Below are positions 25,594 to 34,915 of a DNA stretch of 64,000 nucleotides, one piece after another (the stretch's first letter is position 1; each line of letters opens with the position of its first letter). Origin of the DNA: Parachryseolinea silvisoli (lineage in GTDB: Bacteria > Bacteroidota > Bacteroidia > Cytophagales > Cyclobacteriaceae); contig NZ_JAIOAO010000001.1 of the NCBI RefSeq assembly GCF_021190955.1, forward strand, positions 1-64,000, written 5' to 3'. The notes under the pieces are model-generated. The model saw nothing but the letters and a program-made list of their open reading frames with translations, did no database searches and had not been told where the DNA came from. The position numbers and the translations under genes are program-made.

Positions 25594-26250
25594 TTATTTG
25601 CTGATCAGGTCTGTGTGCAGGCCGCATTCTACTTTGTTCATGCCGAACCAACGCGCCTCGCGCTCCTGCATTTCAGGATCTAATTTACGGGTACAAGGCT
25701 CACACCCGATGCTGACATATCCTTTTTCTTCCAGGGGGTGCTTGGGCAGCTTGTGCTCTTTCTGATACTGCCAGATCATCTTGGCATTCCAGTCCAGCAT
25801 GGGATGGAACCGCACACAACCGTGCTTGGCAGGCTGCTCTACTTTCATGGCGGCCCGCACCGCACTTTGGTCGGCGCGTACGCCGTTGATCCATACATCG
25901 TGCGCCATCAGAATGGCGTCTGTGGGCTGGGTCTTGTTGAGGTAACAGCAGTGATCCGGATCAGAGGTAAAGAGGAGGCGCCCCTCGGGGTCGCGCTGCA
26001 TGAACTTGGGCACGTCGGACTTCAGGTCAACGATGTTGAGCCCGAACTGCTCGCCGATGTAGTCACGAAACGATACTGTTTCGGGGAAGTGGAAGCCGGT
26101 GTTAATGAAATAAACCGGTATATTTTTATCGATGCGGCTCAGAATGTGCAGCAGCACGAGGCTGTGCGACTGAAACGACGATGTGGTGAACAACTTCTTT
26201 CCGTCTGCCTGATACGCCTCGATCCTGGTTTTTATGTCCTCAAAGTTCAT
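25594..26250 (-). CDS. cysH: Phosphoadenylyl/adenylyl-sulfate reductase
   Basis: A 218-residue enzyme that reduces activated sulfate to sulfite. The phosphate-binding motif TTSSFQSHS follows the start. It has Cys101-Cys102 (CCYLNKT) and Cys183/Cys186 (CEPC), the four cysteines that hold a [4Fe-4S] cluster and mark the APS-using type, and the catalytic C-terminal ECGLH (Cys209). Other sulfate-assimilation genes are not adjacent. Confidence 0.93.
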   Translation of the reverse strand: MNFEDIKTRIEAYQADGKKLFTTSSFQSHSLVLLHILSRIDKNIPVYFINTGFHFPETVSFRDYIGEQFGLNIVDLKSDVPKFMQRDPEGRLLFTSDPDHCCYLNKTQPTDAILMAHDVWINGVRADQSAVRAAMKVEQPAKHGCVRFHPMLDWNAKMIWQYQKEHKLPKHPLEEKGYVSIGCEPCTRKLDPEMQEREARWFGMNKVECGLHTDLISK

Positions 26251-26374
26251 GGCATTCTACCCGTTCAAATAATCCATTTAACTATTTAACAATCAATTCA
26301 TCAGCTGAATAGTAGTGAATAAAAGCTTCATGGTTATATTCACTGTCAGTTACGAACCCTAACCCCCTCGCGTC

Positions 26375-26527
26375 TTGAATTCGAAATATCGTGTTCTTTT
26401 GGCACTATTGCTCAGTTTACTGGCAATTTGTGGCCAGGCTGTATTTGGTCAAACCATCAATCCTACTCAAATAGTTCATCCTGACATCGCACATTATGCT
26501 GCGCATACAGTTCCCTCACAGCCCTAA
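26375..26527 (+). CDS. Short secreted peptide or 5' remnant of a secreted protein gene
   Basis: In the 447-bp space between cysH and queD, a frame from TTG reads MNSKYRVLLALLLSLLAICG... (50 residues). It is a clean signal peptide with likely cleavage after QAVFGQ, plus a ~24-residue mature part (TINPTQIVHPDIAHYAAHTV) before a stop. It may be a real small exported peptide with a TTG start, or the front end of a larger secreted protein whose body was lost. Nothing else is seen in 26251-26697. Confidence 0.4.
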   Translation: MNSKYRVLLALLLSLLAICGQAVFGQTINPTQIVHPDIAHYAAHTVPSQP

Positions 26528-26697
26528 CAAGTGATCGCTCCGTGGGCGGGAGGCCGCTTACGTCTGTGCTTGTTTAGAAGCAATCGCCTATACTATAACG
26601 CAGTAAAAGTGCTATAGGAAGCGCGTAGCCCGGGCGATAGCGTATGTTTTACACATCCGATTGAACCATTCTTCGGGAATCCTGTTTACCTTTACGC

Positions 26698-27108
26698 ATG
26701 AAGATAAAGGTATCGCGCAAAGAACACTTTAACGCAGCACACCGTCTTTTCAACGCGGCCTGGTCGGATGAACAAAATCAACGGGTCTTCGGTAAATGCA
26801 ACAACCCGAACTATCACGGTCATAATTACGAGTTGGTGGTAAGCCTTGTCGGCGAGCCCGATGCTGACACCGGTTATGTATATGACCTGAAAGAGCTGAG
26901 CGATCTAATCCAGGAACATGTGCTGCGCAAGTTTGATCACCGCAACCTCAATCTGGACCTGGCCGAGTTTAAGGGCATCAATCCCACCGCTGAAAACATT
27001 GCCCTCGTTATCTGGAAGATTCTGCGTGCCCAAATAGATTCTAAATTTGACTTGAAAATCACCTTGTATGAGACCGAACGAAACTTCGTTGAATTCCCAG
27101 CCGAATAA
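26698..27108 (+). CDS. queD: 6-pyruvoyl/6-carboxy-tetrahydropterin synthase family protein
   Basis: A 136-residue enzyme with the zinc histidines in NAAHRL and HGHNY, the catalytic-type cysteine in GKCNNPNYHGH and the later FDHRNLN and YETERNF motifs. The family makes 6-pyruvoyl-tetrahydropterin (biopterin route) or 6-carboxy-tetrahydropterin (queuosine route) from dihydroneopterin triphosphate. The substrate maker FolE is encoded by the next, overlapping gene. A -7-like box TACCTTTA (26687-26694) lies just before the start, leaving almost no leader. Confidence 0.9.
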   Translation: MKIKVSRKEHFNAAHRLFNAAWSDEQNQRVFGKCNNPNYHGHNYELVVSLVGEPDADTGYVYDLKELSDLIQEHVLRKFDHRNLNLDLAEFKGINPTAENIALVIWKILRAQIDSKFDLKITLYETERNFVEFPAE

Positions 27109-27757
27109 GGCTGGCGACGACGACATGGGCGACGACCACGTAGCTTCTTCTTTTGAAACGCCAATGCGTGCCGATGCCTTCGACCTGGACGACGACGAAA
27201 AGATCGTGCGTATCGAAGGGCACTTCCGCGAGATCATGAACATCCTCGGCCTCGACCTGACCGACGATAGCCTGCAAGGCACCCCGCGCCGCGTCGCCAA
27301 GATGTACGTCAAAGAGGTCTTTGCCGGTCTCAACCCCAAGAACCGGCCGCATGCCCGGCTCTTTGAAAACAAGTATAACTACGACCAGATGCTGGTCGAA
27401 AAAGACATTACATTCTACTCGCACTGCGAGCATCACTTTGTGCCCATCTATGGGAAGGCCCATGTCGCCTACTTCTCGCAGGGCAAAGTGATAGGCCTCT
27501 CGAAGATCAACCGTATTGTGCAATACTTTTCCAAGCGGCCACAGGTGCAGGAACGCTTAACGGTACAGATCGGCAAGGAGATCGAGCGCGTGCTGCACAC
27601 CCAGGATGTGGGCGTGGTGATCGATGCCAACCACATGTGTGTTGCGTCCCGGGGCGTGGGCGACACCAACAGCAAGACCGGCACAGCCTACTTTTCGGGC
27701 AAATTCAAGGACGAAAACATAAAAAGAGAGTTTCTAAATTACATCAATAGCAAGTGA
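27068..27757 (+). CDS. folE: GTP cyclohydrolase I
   Basis: A 229-residue enzyme that turns GTP into dihydroneopterin triphosphate. Family motifs: GTPRRVAKM, the zinc site HCEHHFVP, IGLSKINRIV, QERLTVQI and MCVASRGV with the second zinc cysteine. The start at 27068 overlaps the queD end by 41 bp and keeps the GDDDMGDDH segment that I recall near the N-terminus of Bacteroidota FolE; an internal start at 27125 is the alternative. The product feeds QueD directly, so the pair forms one pathway step in one operon. Confidence 0.93.
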   Translation: MRPNETSLNSQPNKAGDDDMGDDHVASSFETPMRADAFDLDDDEKIVRIEGHFREIMNILGLDLTDDSLQGTPRRVAKMYVKEVFAGLNPKNRPHARLFENKYNYDQMLVEKDITFYSHCEHHFVPIYGKAHVAYFSQGKVIGLSKINRIVQYFSKRPQVQERLTVQIGKEIERVLHTQDVGVVIDANHMCVASRGVGDTNSKTGTAYFSGKFKDENIKREFLNYINSK

Positions 27758-27843
27758 TGGCACCTGGATTATTCGGGTAACATGCACGTCATAATAAATA
27801 AATGGCTAATTTGGCACCGCAAACCAGATCGGCTATTTGGCTT

Positions 27844-28362
27844 ATGTCCCTTGAACAAGACATCCATCAAAAGGACTTCCGAAGCGAATATCATAAGGCT
27901 GTTCTTAATTTGATGTATACTCATAACTACCTGTTGGACGGTATGAATGGCGTGTTTAAAAAACATGACATCACCCGGCAGCAGTACAACGTACTGCGTA
28001 TCCTGCGCGGCCAACACCCCGGGCATGCGTCGATCAACCTCATCAAAGATCGGATGATTGACAAGATGCCCGACACCTCCCGCATTGTTGAACGCCTGCG
28101 CCTGAAGGGGTATCTTACACGTATATACTGTGCAACGGACAAGCGCAGCGTAGAGGTGACGATCACGCAGGAAGGCCTCAATGCGCTGACGCGAATGCAG
28201 GACGAGGTCATCGCCATCGAAAATTTGTTGAACACCCTTACCGAAGACGAAACCCGTCAACTGAATATGTTATTAGAGAAGGCGCGGGGCGGTAAAACGC
28301 ATCCGCAAACGAGTGCATCAGCCTCTGACACCCCTTCTGATGAGAAAATATTACTACTTTAG
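27844..28362 (+). CDS. MarR-family transcriptional regulator
   Basis: A 172-residue winged-helix protein from MSLEQDIHQKDFRSEYHK. MarR landmarks: QQYNVLRILRGQHPG, the recognition helix MPDTSRIVERLRLKGYL, the wing TDKRSVEVTITQEGL and dimer helices at both ends. The C-terminal ~30 residues are a Ser/Thr-rich tail. The stop is 25 bp before the aconitase start, so it may be co-transcribed with aconitase; its effector is unknown. Confidence 0.87.
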   Translation: MSLEQDIHQKDFRSEYHKAVLNLMYTHNYLLDGMNGVFKKHDITRQQYNVLRILRGQHPGHASINLIKDRMIDKMPDTSRIVERLRLKGYLTRIYCATDKRSVEVTITQEGLNALTRMQDEVIAIENLLNTLTEDETRQLNMLLEKARGGKTHPQTSASASDTPSDEKILLL

Positions 28363-28387
28363 CGTCTCTTTTTAACCTTTTAACAAT

Positions 28388-31054
28388 ATGGTATTCGATT
28401 TAGACATGATCAAAGCCTTGTACGACAAGATGCCTTCGCGCATTACCAAGGCCCGAAAAGTTGTAAACCGCCCACTCACCCTCTCCGAAAAAATACTCTA
28501 CTCCCACCTTCACGACGATCAAACGTTGGAAAATTTTGGAAGGGGCAAGTCGTACGTAGACTTTGCGCCAGATCGCGTAGCCATGCAGGATGCCACCGCC
28601 CAAATGGCGCTGCTGCAGTTTATGTCGGCGGGTCGGCCGAAAGTCGCGGTTCCCTCTACGGTACATTGTGATCACCTAATCGTCGCGAAAACAGGCGCGG
28701 CAGAAGACCTTACTATAGCCAACACCGAAAGCGCGGAAGTATTCAATTTCCTTTCGTCTGTCTCTACTAAATATGGCATCGGCTTTTGGCGGCCGGGCGC
28801 CGGTATCATTCACCAGGTGGTATTGGAAAACTACGCCTTCCCGGGTGGTATGATGATCGGTACCGACTCTCACACGGTAAACGCTGGCGGCCTTGGCATG
28901 GTGGCGATCGGTGTGGGCGGTGCGGATGCGGTAGACGTTATGTCGGGCATGGCCTGGGAATTGAAATTCCCCAAGCTGATCGGTATAAAACTGACTGGCA
29001 AACTGAGCGGCTGGGCTTCTGCCAAAGATATCATTCTGAAAGTGGCCGGTATCCTGACCGTAAAAGGTGGTACGGGTGCGATCGTCGAGTACTTCGGCGA
29101 AGGCGCCACATCCCTGAGCTGTACGGGTAAAGGTACAATCTGTAACATGGGTGCTGAGATCGGTGCTACGACGTCTACGTTCGGATACGACGCGTCGATG
29201 GAGCGCTACCTCATCTCTACCGGCCGTTCTGAAGTTGCCAAACTGGCCAATAAAGTAAAAGAACACCTCACTGCCGACGCAGAAGTATATGCCAACCCTG
29301 AGCAATATTTCGACCAGGTGGTGGAGATCAACCTGTCAGAGCTTGAGCCGCACCTCAATGGTCCGTTTACGCCCGACCTGGCTACTCCTATTTCGAAGAT
29401 CAAAGAAGAAGCTGCCAAGCACGGCTGGCCTACCAAAGTAGAAGTAGGTCTGATCGGTTCTTGCACCAACTCTTCGTATGAAGATATTTCCCGCGCGGCC
29501 AGCCTGGCCCGCCAGGTGGCCGCCAAAGGCCTGAAAACAAAAGCCGAGTTCACCATCACACCGGGTTCGGAAGTGGTACGCTATACCATCGACCGCGATG
29601 GCTTTATCGACGCCTTCGACAAGATCGGCGCCAAAGTATTTGCCAACGCCTGTGGTCCTTGCATCGGTATGTGGAACCGCGTGGGTGCGGAGAAGAAAGA
29701 AAAGAACACCATCGTTCACTCCTTCAACCGTAACTTCCAGTCGCGGAACGACGGCAACCCCAACACGTTTGCTTTCGTAGCGTCGCCTGAGCTGACCACG
29801 GCACTGGCCATTGCCGGTGACCTGACCTTCAACCCGGCTACCGATTACCTCACCAACGAGCGTGGCGAGCAAGTGAAGCTCGACCCTCCTACCGGTGACG
29901 AGCTGCCGAAGAGAGGCTTCGACGCAGAAGATCCGGGCTTCACCGCGCCGGCAAAAGACGGCAGCAAAGTAGTAGTGAAAGTAAGCGATACGTCTGACCG
30001 CCTGCAGCTGCTCGCTCCGTTCAAGGCTTGGGAAGGTACCGACCTGAAAGGTCTGCGTTTGCTGATCAAAGCAAAAGGCAAGTGTACAACCGACCATATC
30101 TCGATGGCCGGCAAGTGGCTGAAATACCGCGGTCACCTCGACAACATCTCAAACAACTTGCTGATCGGCGCTACCAACTTCTACAACGAGAAGACTAACA
30201 GCGTGAAGAATGCCCTCACGGGTTCTTACGACGAAGTACCCAACGTACAACGTGCTTACAAAGCACAAGGTCTGGGCTCGATCGTAGTCGGTGACGAAAA
30301 CTATGGCGAAGGCTCATCCCGTGAGCACGCTGCCATGGAGCCGCGCCACCTGGGCGTGCGCGCCATCCTGGTGAAGTCGTTTGCCCGTATCCACGAAACC
30401 AACCTGAAGAAGCAAGGTATGCTTGGTCTTACCTTCGCGAACAAGGAAGATTATAACAAGATCAAGGAAGACGACACGTTCGATATCGTGGGCCTGACGT
30501 CGTTTGCTCCGGAAGTACCGCTCACGCTGGTAATCCGTCACAACGATGGTACCGAAGAGTCGATCCAGGTGAATCACACCTACAATGCCAACCAGATCGA
30601 GTGGTTCAAAGCCGGTTCGGCCCTGAACCTGATGGCGGCAAAGTTTGCGAAAGAAGCAAAGGCTGCGGCTCCCAAAAAAGCGGCAGCACCTGCGAAGAAG
30701 GCCGCTCCGAAAAAGGCCACGAAGACCGTAGCGAAGGCAGCTCCTAAGACAGCAACAAAAACTGCTTCGAAGGCGGCCCCTAAAAAAGCTGCGAAAAAGG
30801 CGGCACCGAAGAAGGCCACCAAAACGGTAGCGAAGAAAGCTGCACCGAAGAAGGCGGTGAAAGCCGTTGCTAAGAAGGTAGCGAAGAAAGCCGCGCCGAA
30901 GAAAGCGGTAAAGGCTGTTGCAAAGAAGGTGGTGAAAAAAGCCGCTCCTAAAAAAGTGGTGAAGAAAGTAGCCCCTAAAAAAGTGGTCGCTAAAAAGGCT
31001 GTTAAAAGCGCTCCTAAAAAAGCAGCTAAGAAAGTAGCCAAGAAGAAACGGTAA
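28388..31054 (+). CDS. acn: Aconitate hydratase with a histone-H1-like C-terminal tail
   Basis: An 888-residue protein. Residues 1 to ~755 are a complete aconitase (citrate to isocitrate, citric-acid cycle): [23 protein letters not shown] is split over two signature strands, the cluster cysteines lie in [10 protein letters not shown] (~358) and ACGPCIGMW (~422 and 425), and the swivel domain has [18 protein letters not shown]. The usual length ends just after [13 protein letters not shown]. Here ~130 further residues follow with no stop or frameshift, almost only Lys, Ala, Pro, Val and Thr in KKAAPKKA-type repeats. That part resembles eukaryotic histone H1 tails and bacterial H1-like proteins that bind nucleic acid. 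Confidence 0.93.
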   Translation: MVFDLDMIKALYDKMPSRITKARKVVNRPLTLSEKILYSHLHDDQTLENFGRGKSYVDFAPDRVAMQDATAQMALLQFMSAGRPKVAVPSTVHCDHLIVAKTGAAEDLTIANTESAEVFNFLSSVSTKYGIGFWRPGAGIIHQVVLENYAFPGGMMIGTDSHTVNAGGLGMVAIGVGGADAVDVMSGMAWELKFPKLIGIKLTGKLSGWASAKDIILKVAGILTVKGGTGAIVEYFGEGATSLSCTGKGTICNMGAEIGATTSTFGYDASMERYLISTGRSEVAKLANKVKEHLTADAEVYANPEQYFDQVVEINLSELEPHLNGPFTPDLATPISKIKEEAAKHGWPTKVEVGLIGSCTNSSYEDISRAASLARQVAAKGLKTKAEFTITPGSEVVRYTIDRDGFIDAFDKIGAKVFANACGPCIGMWNRVGAEKKEKNTIVHSFNRNFQSRNDGNPNTFAFVASPELTTALAIAGDLTFNPATDYLTNERGEQVKLDPPTGDELPKRGFDAEDPGFTAPAKDGSKVVVKVSDTSDRLQLLAPFKAWEGTDLKGLRLLIKAKGKCTTDHISMAGKWLKYRGHLDNISNNLLIGATNFYNEKTNSVKNALTGSYDEVPNVQRAYKAQGLGSIVVGDENYGEGSSREHAAMEPRHLGVRAILVKSFARIHETNLKKQGMLGLTFANKEDYNKIKEDDTFDIVGLTSFAPEVPLTLVIRHNDGTEESIQVNHTYNANQIEWFKAGSALNLMAAKFAKEAKAAAPKKAAAPAKKAAPKKATKTVAKAAPKTATKTASKAAPKKAAKKAAPKKATKTVAKKAAPKKAVKAVAKKVAKKAAPKKAVKAVAKKVVKKAAPKKVVKKVAPKKVVAKKAVKSAPKKAAKKVAKKKR
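30655..31051 (+). repeat. Repetitive coding stretch for the Lys/Ala/Pro tail of aconitase
   Basis: About 400 bp of irregular in-frame repeats (AAAAAAGC, AAGAAGGC and similar) encode KKAAPKKA-like units of roughly 8-16 residues. Codon choice varies between units (AAA/AAG, GCN), so the tail is kept at protein level and is not a recent slip expansion. Confidence 0.8.
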
Positions 31055-31074
31055 TCCCGTTTAACTTTTGATAT

Positions 31075-31108
31075 AAAGCGGCTGTCCCACAAGGGCAGCC
31101 GCTTTTGT
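31075..31108 (+). terminator. Terminator of aconitase
   Basis: A 13-bp stem (AAAGCGGCTGTCC / GGGCAGCCGCTTT, one G-U pair) followed by TTGTTTT, 20 bp after the stop codon. Confidence 0.85.
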
Positions 31109-31214
31109 TTTATAGACACTTCTTGAAAAAGATCATTTAGGATACTATTCTTACGTAGACAACACTTTGTGCAAGGGATTCATTTTCTTTATAATGTATA
31201 CTATAGTTGACCCT

Positions 31215-32036
31215 ATGCCATTCCGTATCCCCTCCTTCCTGCTTTTGCTGATCATTCCCACGGCGTGTAATCTCTTTTCTCCCGGTATTGAACAAACGTG
31301 GCACGTCACCAAGATGGAGCTGGCAGAAAACGATCATGAAAGCGAGACAATCTACTACGATGCTTTCCTCTCCTTCTATGACGACGGCAGCGCGTCGTTC
31401 TTCAACAAGTATGAGCACGAAGACGAAGAGCCTACGGTTGCGCATCAACCGCTTTACCGCGTGGGCCAATGGCGTCGTCACGGCAAGGAGCTTATCTTCA
31501 CGTTAAAGAACACCGAGAACAATACAAAATTTACGATCACCAGTATAGACAGTAAATGGCTGGTGCTCGAAATCATCGACGGGCCGAAGGAAACGCTCGG
31601 CACGATCTTAAAATGTCAGGTATCCGAAGAGTATAGGAGTAAGTCATTCGATCTGCTGGCGCCGCGGTCCAACGAGTGGCGGACAAAGCCCGATCACAAG
31701 GAGACCCGCGCCGAGCTCAATACGCGTGTACTGGCTCATGTAGATTTTCTCCTGTCCTACTTTCAGATGATCAACGACAACGATCAGGATTACTTCGAGC
31801 CGCGCGTGCTGCAGACGCCGTTCCAGTTCTTCTCCAACGGTATAGGCTTACGTGATGATTTTGAGAAAGACGAGCCGTGGGTATCTCATTTCTATGATGA
31901 CGATAACGCTGAGCAAGGGGGCAAAATGCTGATCAACGGACTGCGAAGCATCGAGGACTATCCGGGTGGTGGCAAGAACTTTACAGAAGGGTATCAGAAA
32001 GCCCTGCTGTTAATTAAAGAATACCTGGAGAAGTAG
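31215..32036 (+). CDS. Lipoprotein of unknown function
   Basis: A 273-residue protein from MPFRIPSFLLLLIIPTAC, a lipoprotein signal; the frame upstream adds a non-typical N-terminus. The first half is strand-rich (DAFLSFYDDGSASFFNKYEH, then VGQWRRHGKELIFTL), like lipocalin-type domains that report stress on the cell surface. The second half is helical and acidic (ELNTRVLAHVDFLLSYFQM). No named family recognised. It is convergent with the PepSY gene. Confidence 0.7.
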   Translation: MPFRIPSFLLLLIIPTACNLFSPGIEQTWHVTKMELAENDHESETIYYDAFLSFYDDGSASFFNKYEHEDEEPTVAHQPLYRVGQWRRHGKELIFTLKNTENNTKFTITSIDSKWLVLEIIDGPKETLGTILKCQVSEEYRSKSFDLLAPRSNEWRTKPDHKETRAELNTRVLAHVDFLLSYFQMINDNDQDYFEPRVLQTPFQFFSNGIGLRDDFEKDEPWVSHFYDDDNAEQGGKMLINGLRSIEDYPGGGKNFTEGYQKALLLIKEYLEK

Positions 32037-32042
32037 TAAATG

Positions 32043-33278
32043 CTATTTATTATTGGCCGCCACGACGGGTCTGCGCATCACAGGCGCCGGGCGTTTAATG
32101 GCGGTCGGCTTGCGTGCCAGTTGTGTGTCTTCTTCATCTTCCAGCTCGCTGCCTTTCTTCTTGCGGCGACCCCACCAGATATAGAATCCGGTAACGGGCA
32201 GGCTGGCGCACAGCAGGCTGGCGCAGAAGGCCAGTATTTTGCCGGGTAGGCCCAGCACGGCGCCGACATGAATGTCGTAGTTCATCCGCATGAGCTTGTC
32301 GGCGGCCGCAGCGTCTTTAAACCGGCCGTAGATGTGGTCTACGGGAAGCTCTTTCAATGTATACTGATCGAAGTAGATGTTGTCGTTTTGCCAGTACGTG
32401 CCGTCGTCGGGATTCACCCCCACGGCTATCGGTGACGATGCTGTTTCCGGGCTATGTACTTCCAGCACGGCAGCATTCGGATATTCGGCTGTCATACGGC
32501 GCCAGATCTTATCCATGACGGGCTCGTCAAACGACGCCACCTGCGTGGTGTCAGACATCGGCTCCGCGTACATAACCGACTTTTGACCACCGGTTACAGC
32601 GTAGAGTCCTTTGGCAAACCAGGTAAAGCCCCAGACCAATCCGGTGATGGCAAAAATGATCGCAATCCACGATACATAGAAGCCCAGCACGTTGTGCAGG
32701 TCGTAGTTCTTCCGGCGCCAGCGCGCGCTCCATTTGATACTAAACCGTTGTTTGGCAGCGGCCTTGTTCCGCGGCCACCACAGCACGATGCCTGAGATGA
32801 GCATAAAGAAAAATACTAGTGTGGCAGACGCTACGATAGGCTGACCGATTTCGTGGGGTAACCAGAGGTAAAAATGTCCGTCGAGAATGAACGGAAAGAA
32901 ACCCGCTTCTTCGTCTGACAGCTTCAGTATTTCGCCTGTATACGGATTGAGGTATGCTACGTAATAATCAACCGGGTCCGGGTGATAAAAGATCACTTGC
33001 GCAGCCTTTCCGGGTTTGCCATATAACACAGCATGCAGGTGTTTGCCGGGCAGGGCTGCCATGGCAATGTCTTTCAAACGCGACGGCGGTAAATAGGGCT
33101 TGTTTTGAATCTCCACAAACCGGTGGCCCTCGGTGAGGTTACGGATCTCCGCCTGGAAGGCGTAGAGGCAGCCGGTTACGGCAATGATAAAAACGATGAT
33201 GCCCGAAGCGAGGCCTAACCACAAGTGAAGCTTGCCGATGACTTTTTTGAACAGTGTCGAAAGCTTCTTTTCTGCCAT
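32043..33278 (-). CDS. PepSY-domain membrane protein (iron-uptake reductase type)
   Basis: A 411-residue inner-membrane protein with four membrane helices (about 14-36, 145-168, 200-222 and 350-372) and two PepSY-type periplasmic parts. Landmarks: LHLWLGLASGIIVFIIAVTG, DGHFYLWLPHEIGQPIV, the histidines in KNYDLHNVLGFY and NYDIHVGAVLGL, and GFYIWWGRR. This layout is the PiuB-type 'iron-regulated membrane protein', thought to move electrons or reduce iron at the membrane. The location upstream of a haem-uptake region fits. The tail is Pro/Arg-rich. Confidence 0.85.
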   Translation of the reverse strand: MAEKKLSTLFKKVIGKLHLWLGLASGIIVFIIAVTGCLYAFQAEIRNLTEGHRFVEIQNKPYLPPSRLKDIAMAALPGKHLHAVLYGKPGKAAQVIFYHPDPVDYYVAYLNPYTGEILKLSDEEAGFFPFILDGHFYLWLPHEIGQPIVASATLVFFFMLISGIVLWWPRNKAAAKQRFSIKWSARWRRKNYDLHNVLGFYVSWIAIIFAITGLVWGFTWFAKGLYAVTGGQKSVMYAEPMSDTTQVASFDEPVMDKIWRRMTAEYPNAAVLEVHSPETASSPIAVGVNPDDGTYWQNDNIYFDQYTLKELPVDHIYGRFKDAAAADKLMRMNYDIHVGAVLGLPGKILAFCASLLCASLPVTGFYIWWGRRKKKGSELEDEEDTQLARKPTAIKRPAPVMRRPVVAANNK

Positions 33279-33306
33279 ACTCCGTGGTCTAAATACTGAA
33301 TAACCG

Positions 33307-33314
33307 CAAAGCTA
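33307..33314 (-). promoter_or_regulatory. -7 box of the PepSY gene
   Basis: On the minus strand TAGCTTTG is a full match to TAnnTTTG, 29 bp before the start codon. No -33 TTTG is clear and no Fur-like palindrome is seen here. Confidence 0.55.
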
Positions 33315-33444
33315 GGCTGGGAACGTCTATTGTCCTATCACCCTAGAGGGTTAAAAAGAGTACCCTATGGAGGGTATATCAATCAGCGTGAGTGTGGGAG
33401 CGAGAGTGAATACAGAGGTGGCGCGCCCGTTGTTCATGCCGGCG

Positions 33445-34206
33445 TTAGCGGCGGATGTCGATTTCATAGGTGAAGCTATCGCCGCGATAGTAGCCGAGGT
33501 TGTATTCTACCGGGCGGTTGCCGGGATCACACACGATGCGTTTTCGGAACAGCACGGCGTCACCCTTCTTCAGACCCAGTTTTTTGGCAATCTCGGTTTT
33601 CGCCGATACGGCACTGATTTTCTCTTTGGAGATAGTGGGGATGGTGTGGTAGTCATGCTCCATGATCTCGTACAAATGCCGGGAAAAATCTTCTTTGCCG
33701 GTGAATCCCACGCGCGGGTGGAAGTACGAGATGAAGTATACAAACGGGCCGGTGCCGGTGCCCCGCAGGCGCTCCAATCGCAGCACGCGCTTGTCTTGTT
33801 CAATGCCAAGGCTCAGGGCTACGTCTTCGTCGGCGTTGACCCAGGAGACCTTGATGCTATGGTTGATGGACTCTACGCCCTGGTTGTGCATCTCGTCGCT
33901 AAAACTCAACCAATTATCCAGGCGTGTGCTGACGGTCTTCTTGACAACGGTTGTACCAACCCCCTTCTTCCGTACCAGGAGGTTTTCGTGTTGCAGTTTG
34001 TTGGTTGCCTGACGGATCGTATTACGCGAAATACCCAGCCGCTTGGCCAGCTCTACTTCTTTGGGCAGTAGTTTTCCATTCTGGAAATGCGGGCTTTCGA
34101 TCAATTTCCGCAGCTCGTTCTCCACTTGAATGTGCAACGGTATAGGGCTGCTGTGGTCGATCTTAAAATCGCCGGGATCTTTCTCGGATTTATCCTTTAC
34201 AGCCAT
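33445..34206 (-). CDS. GntR-family regulator (HutC/UTRA type)
   Basis: A 253-residue regulator from MAVKDKSEK; the longer frame runs back through the next promoter. The N-terminal winged helix has PIPLHIQVENELRKLIES, LPKEVELAKRLGISRNTIRQ and the wing RKKGVGTTVV. The C-terminal UTRA ligand domain has RLERLRGTGTGPFVYFISYF and RHLYEIMEHDY. UTRA repressors usually sense sugars or amino-sugar phosphates. No adjacent catabolic operon shows the target. Confidence 0.88.
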   Translation of the reverse strand: MAVKDKSEKDPGDFKIDHSSPIPLHIQVENELRKLIESPHFQNGKLLPKEVELAKRLGISRNTIRQATNKLQHENLLVRKKGVGTTVVKKTVSTRLDNWLSFSDEMHNQGVESINHSIKVSWVNADEDVALSLGIEQDKRVLRLERLRGTGTGPFVYFISYFHPRVGFTGKEDFSRHLYEIMEHDYHTIPTISKEKISAVSAKTEIAKKLGLKKGDAVLFRKRIVCDPGNRPVEYNLGYYRGDSFTYEIDIRR

Positions 34207-34294
34207 AACACATGAGGGGGTAACAAGCCGCAAATTAGACATGTGCGAACATAAAAACAACGTTACGCATGACGTATCGCACCGATTATGGATT

Positions 34295-34612
34295 TTAAGG
34301 CTGCCCCGGTGCCAAAAGTGTGATGCTCTTGCATTGCAAATGGTATATCTGAAGCTTCCGCTGTGGGTCATGGCTAATCATTAACAATCCCACGCGCACC
34401 AGCACCGCCAGGGTGTTGTATACGGTCGAGCGGCTGACACACCGGCCCTGGTTACAGAGACGCAGGTATACGGACTCGGCATCAAAGGAGCCATGGCCGT
34501 TGAGAATCTCTTCCAGAATACGCTTTTTCTTCGCCGTCAGCGTAATATCCTGACTGGCCAGGGTACTCTCGGCCAACGCTACAAAATACCGGGCGGACGT
34601 TTCGCTCAGCAT
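34295..34612 (-). CDS. Short Fur-like protein (DNA-binding domain only)
   Basis: A 105-residue protein matching the N-terminal winged helix of Fur/PerR/Zur regulators: LTAKKKRILEEILNGHGSFDAESVYLRL in two helices, then VSRSTVYNTLAVLVRVGLL, the recognition helix. Normal members run to 130-150 residues with a second domain holding HHHH and CxxC metal ligands. Here the protein stops at YHLQCKSITLLAPGQP, so metal-sensing and most of the dimer domain are missing. It follows a cupin and a VOC gene by 3 bp. It could be an unregulated Fur-like repressor, a competitor, or a decaying gene. Confidence 0.75.
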   Translation of the reverse strand: MLSETSARYFVALAESTLASQDITLTAKKKRILEEILNGHGSFDAESVYLRLCNQGRCVSRSTVYNTLAVLVRVGLLMISHDPQRKLQIYHLQCKSITLLAPGQP

Positions 34613-34615
34613 ACC

Positions 34616-34915
34616 TTATTCGTCTGCAAAGGTTGTAACAACGGACGGACTCATAACCGATATCACCTCAAAGCTCGTCATTGCGCGCAGCCCATACGGC
34701 TGCCCGGCCGGTACTACCAGCGTCTTGCCGCGCGATAATTCATGATCGGTACCATTGAGGTGTATGATCACGCGGCCCTTCTTGACCATCATGAACTGCT
34801 CTCCCGTAGCATACCGCGTACGCAACCGTTGGCGTTCTGCACCCGCCAACTGCACAACCTTAAAGAGGTCATTCTGATACAGCGCCCGCTCTTCGATGTG
34901 CAGCGGCATGTTCAT
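34616..34915 (-). CDS. Small cupin-domain protein
   Basis: A 99-residue single cupin: GEQFMMVKKGRVIIHL (first cupin strand pair) and LVVPAGQPYGLRAM (second). The usual metal-binding His-x-His pattern is absent, so it may bind a ligand without metal. It overlaps the upstream VOC gene by 4 bp and is followed 3 bp later by the Fur-like gene, forming a compact three-gene operon. Confidence 0.75.
   Translation of the reverse strand: MNMPLHIEERALYQNDLFKVVQLAGAERQRLRTRYATGEQFMMVKKGRVIIHLNGTDHELSRGKTLVVPAGQPYGLRAMTSFEVISVMSPSVVTTFADE

Noticed and set aside
29336-30136. 266-residue open frame opposite aconitase
   Set aside because: Shadow of a highly expressed gene with biased codons; no motif and no promoter.
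30655-31051. CRISPR-like or tandem DNA repeat
   Set aside because: Units are irregular in length, in frame and coding; there are no spacers.
30580-31119. 179-residue Phe/Ala/Leu-rich frame opposite the aconitase tail
   Set aside because: It is the reverse reading of the AAG/AAA/GCN repeats; it looks like a membrane protein only because of that composition.
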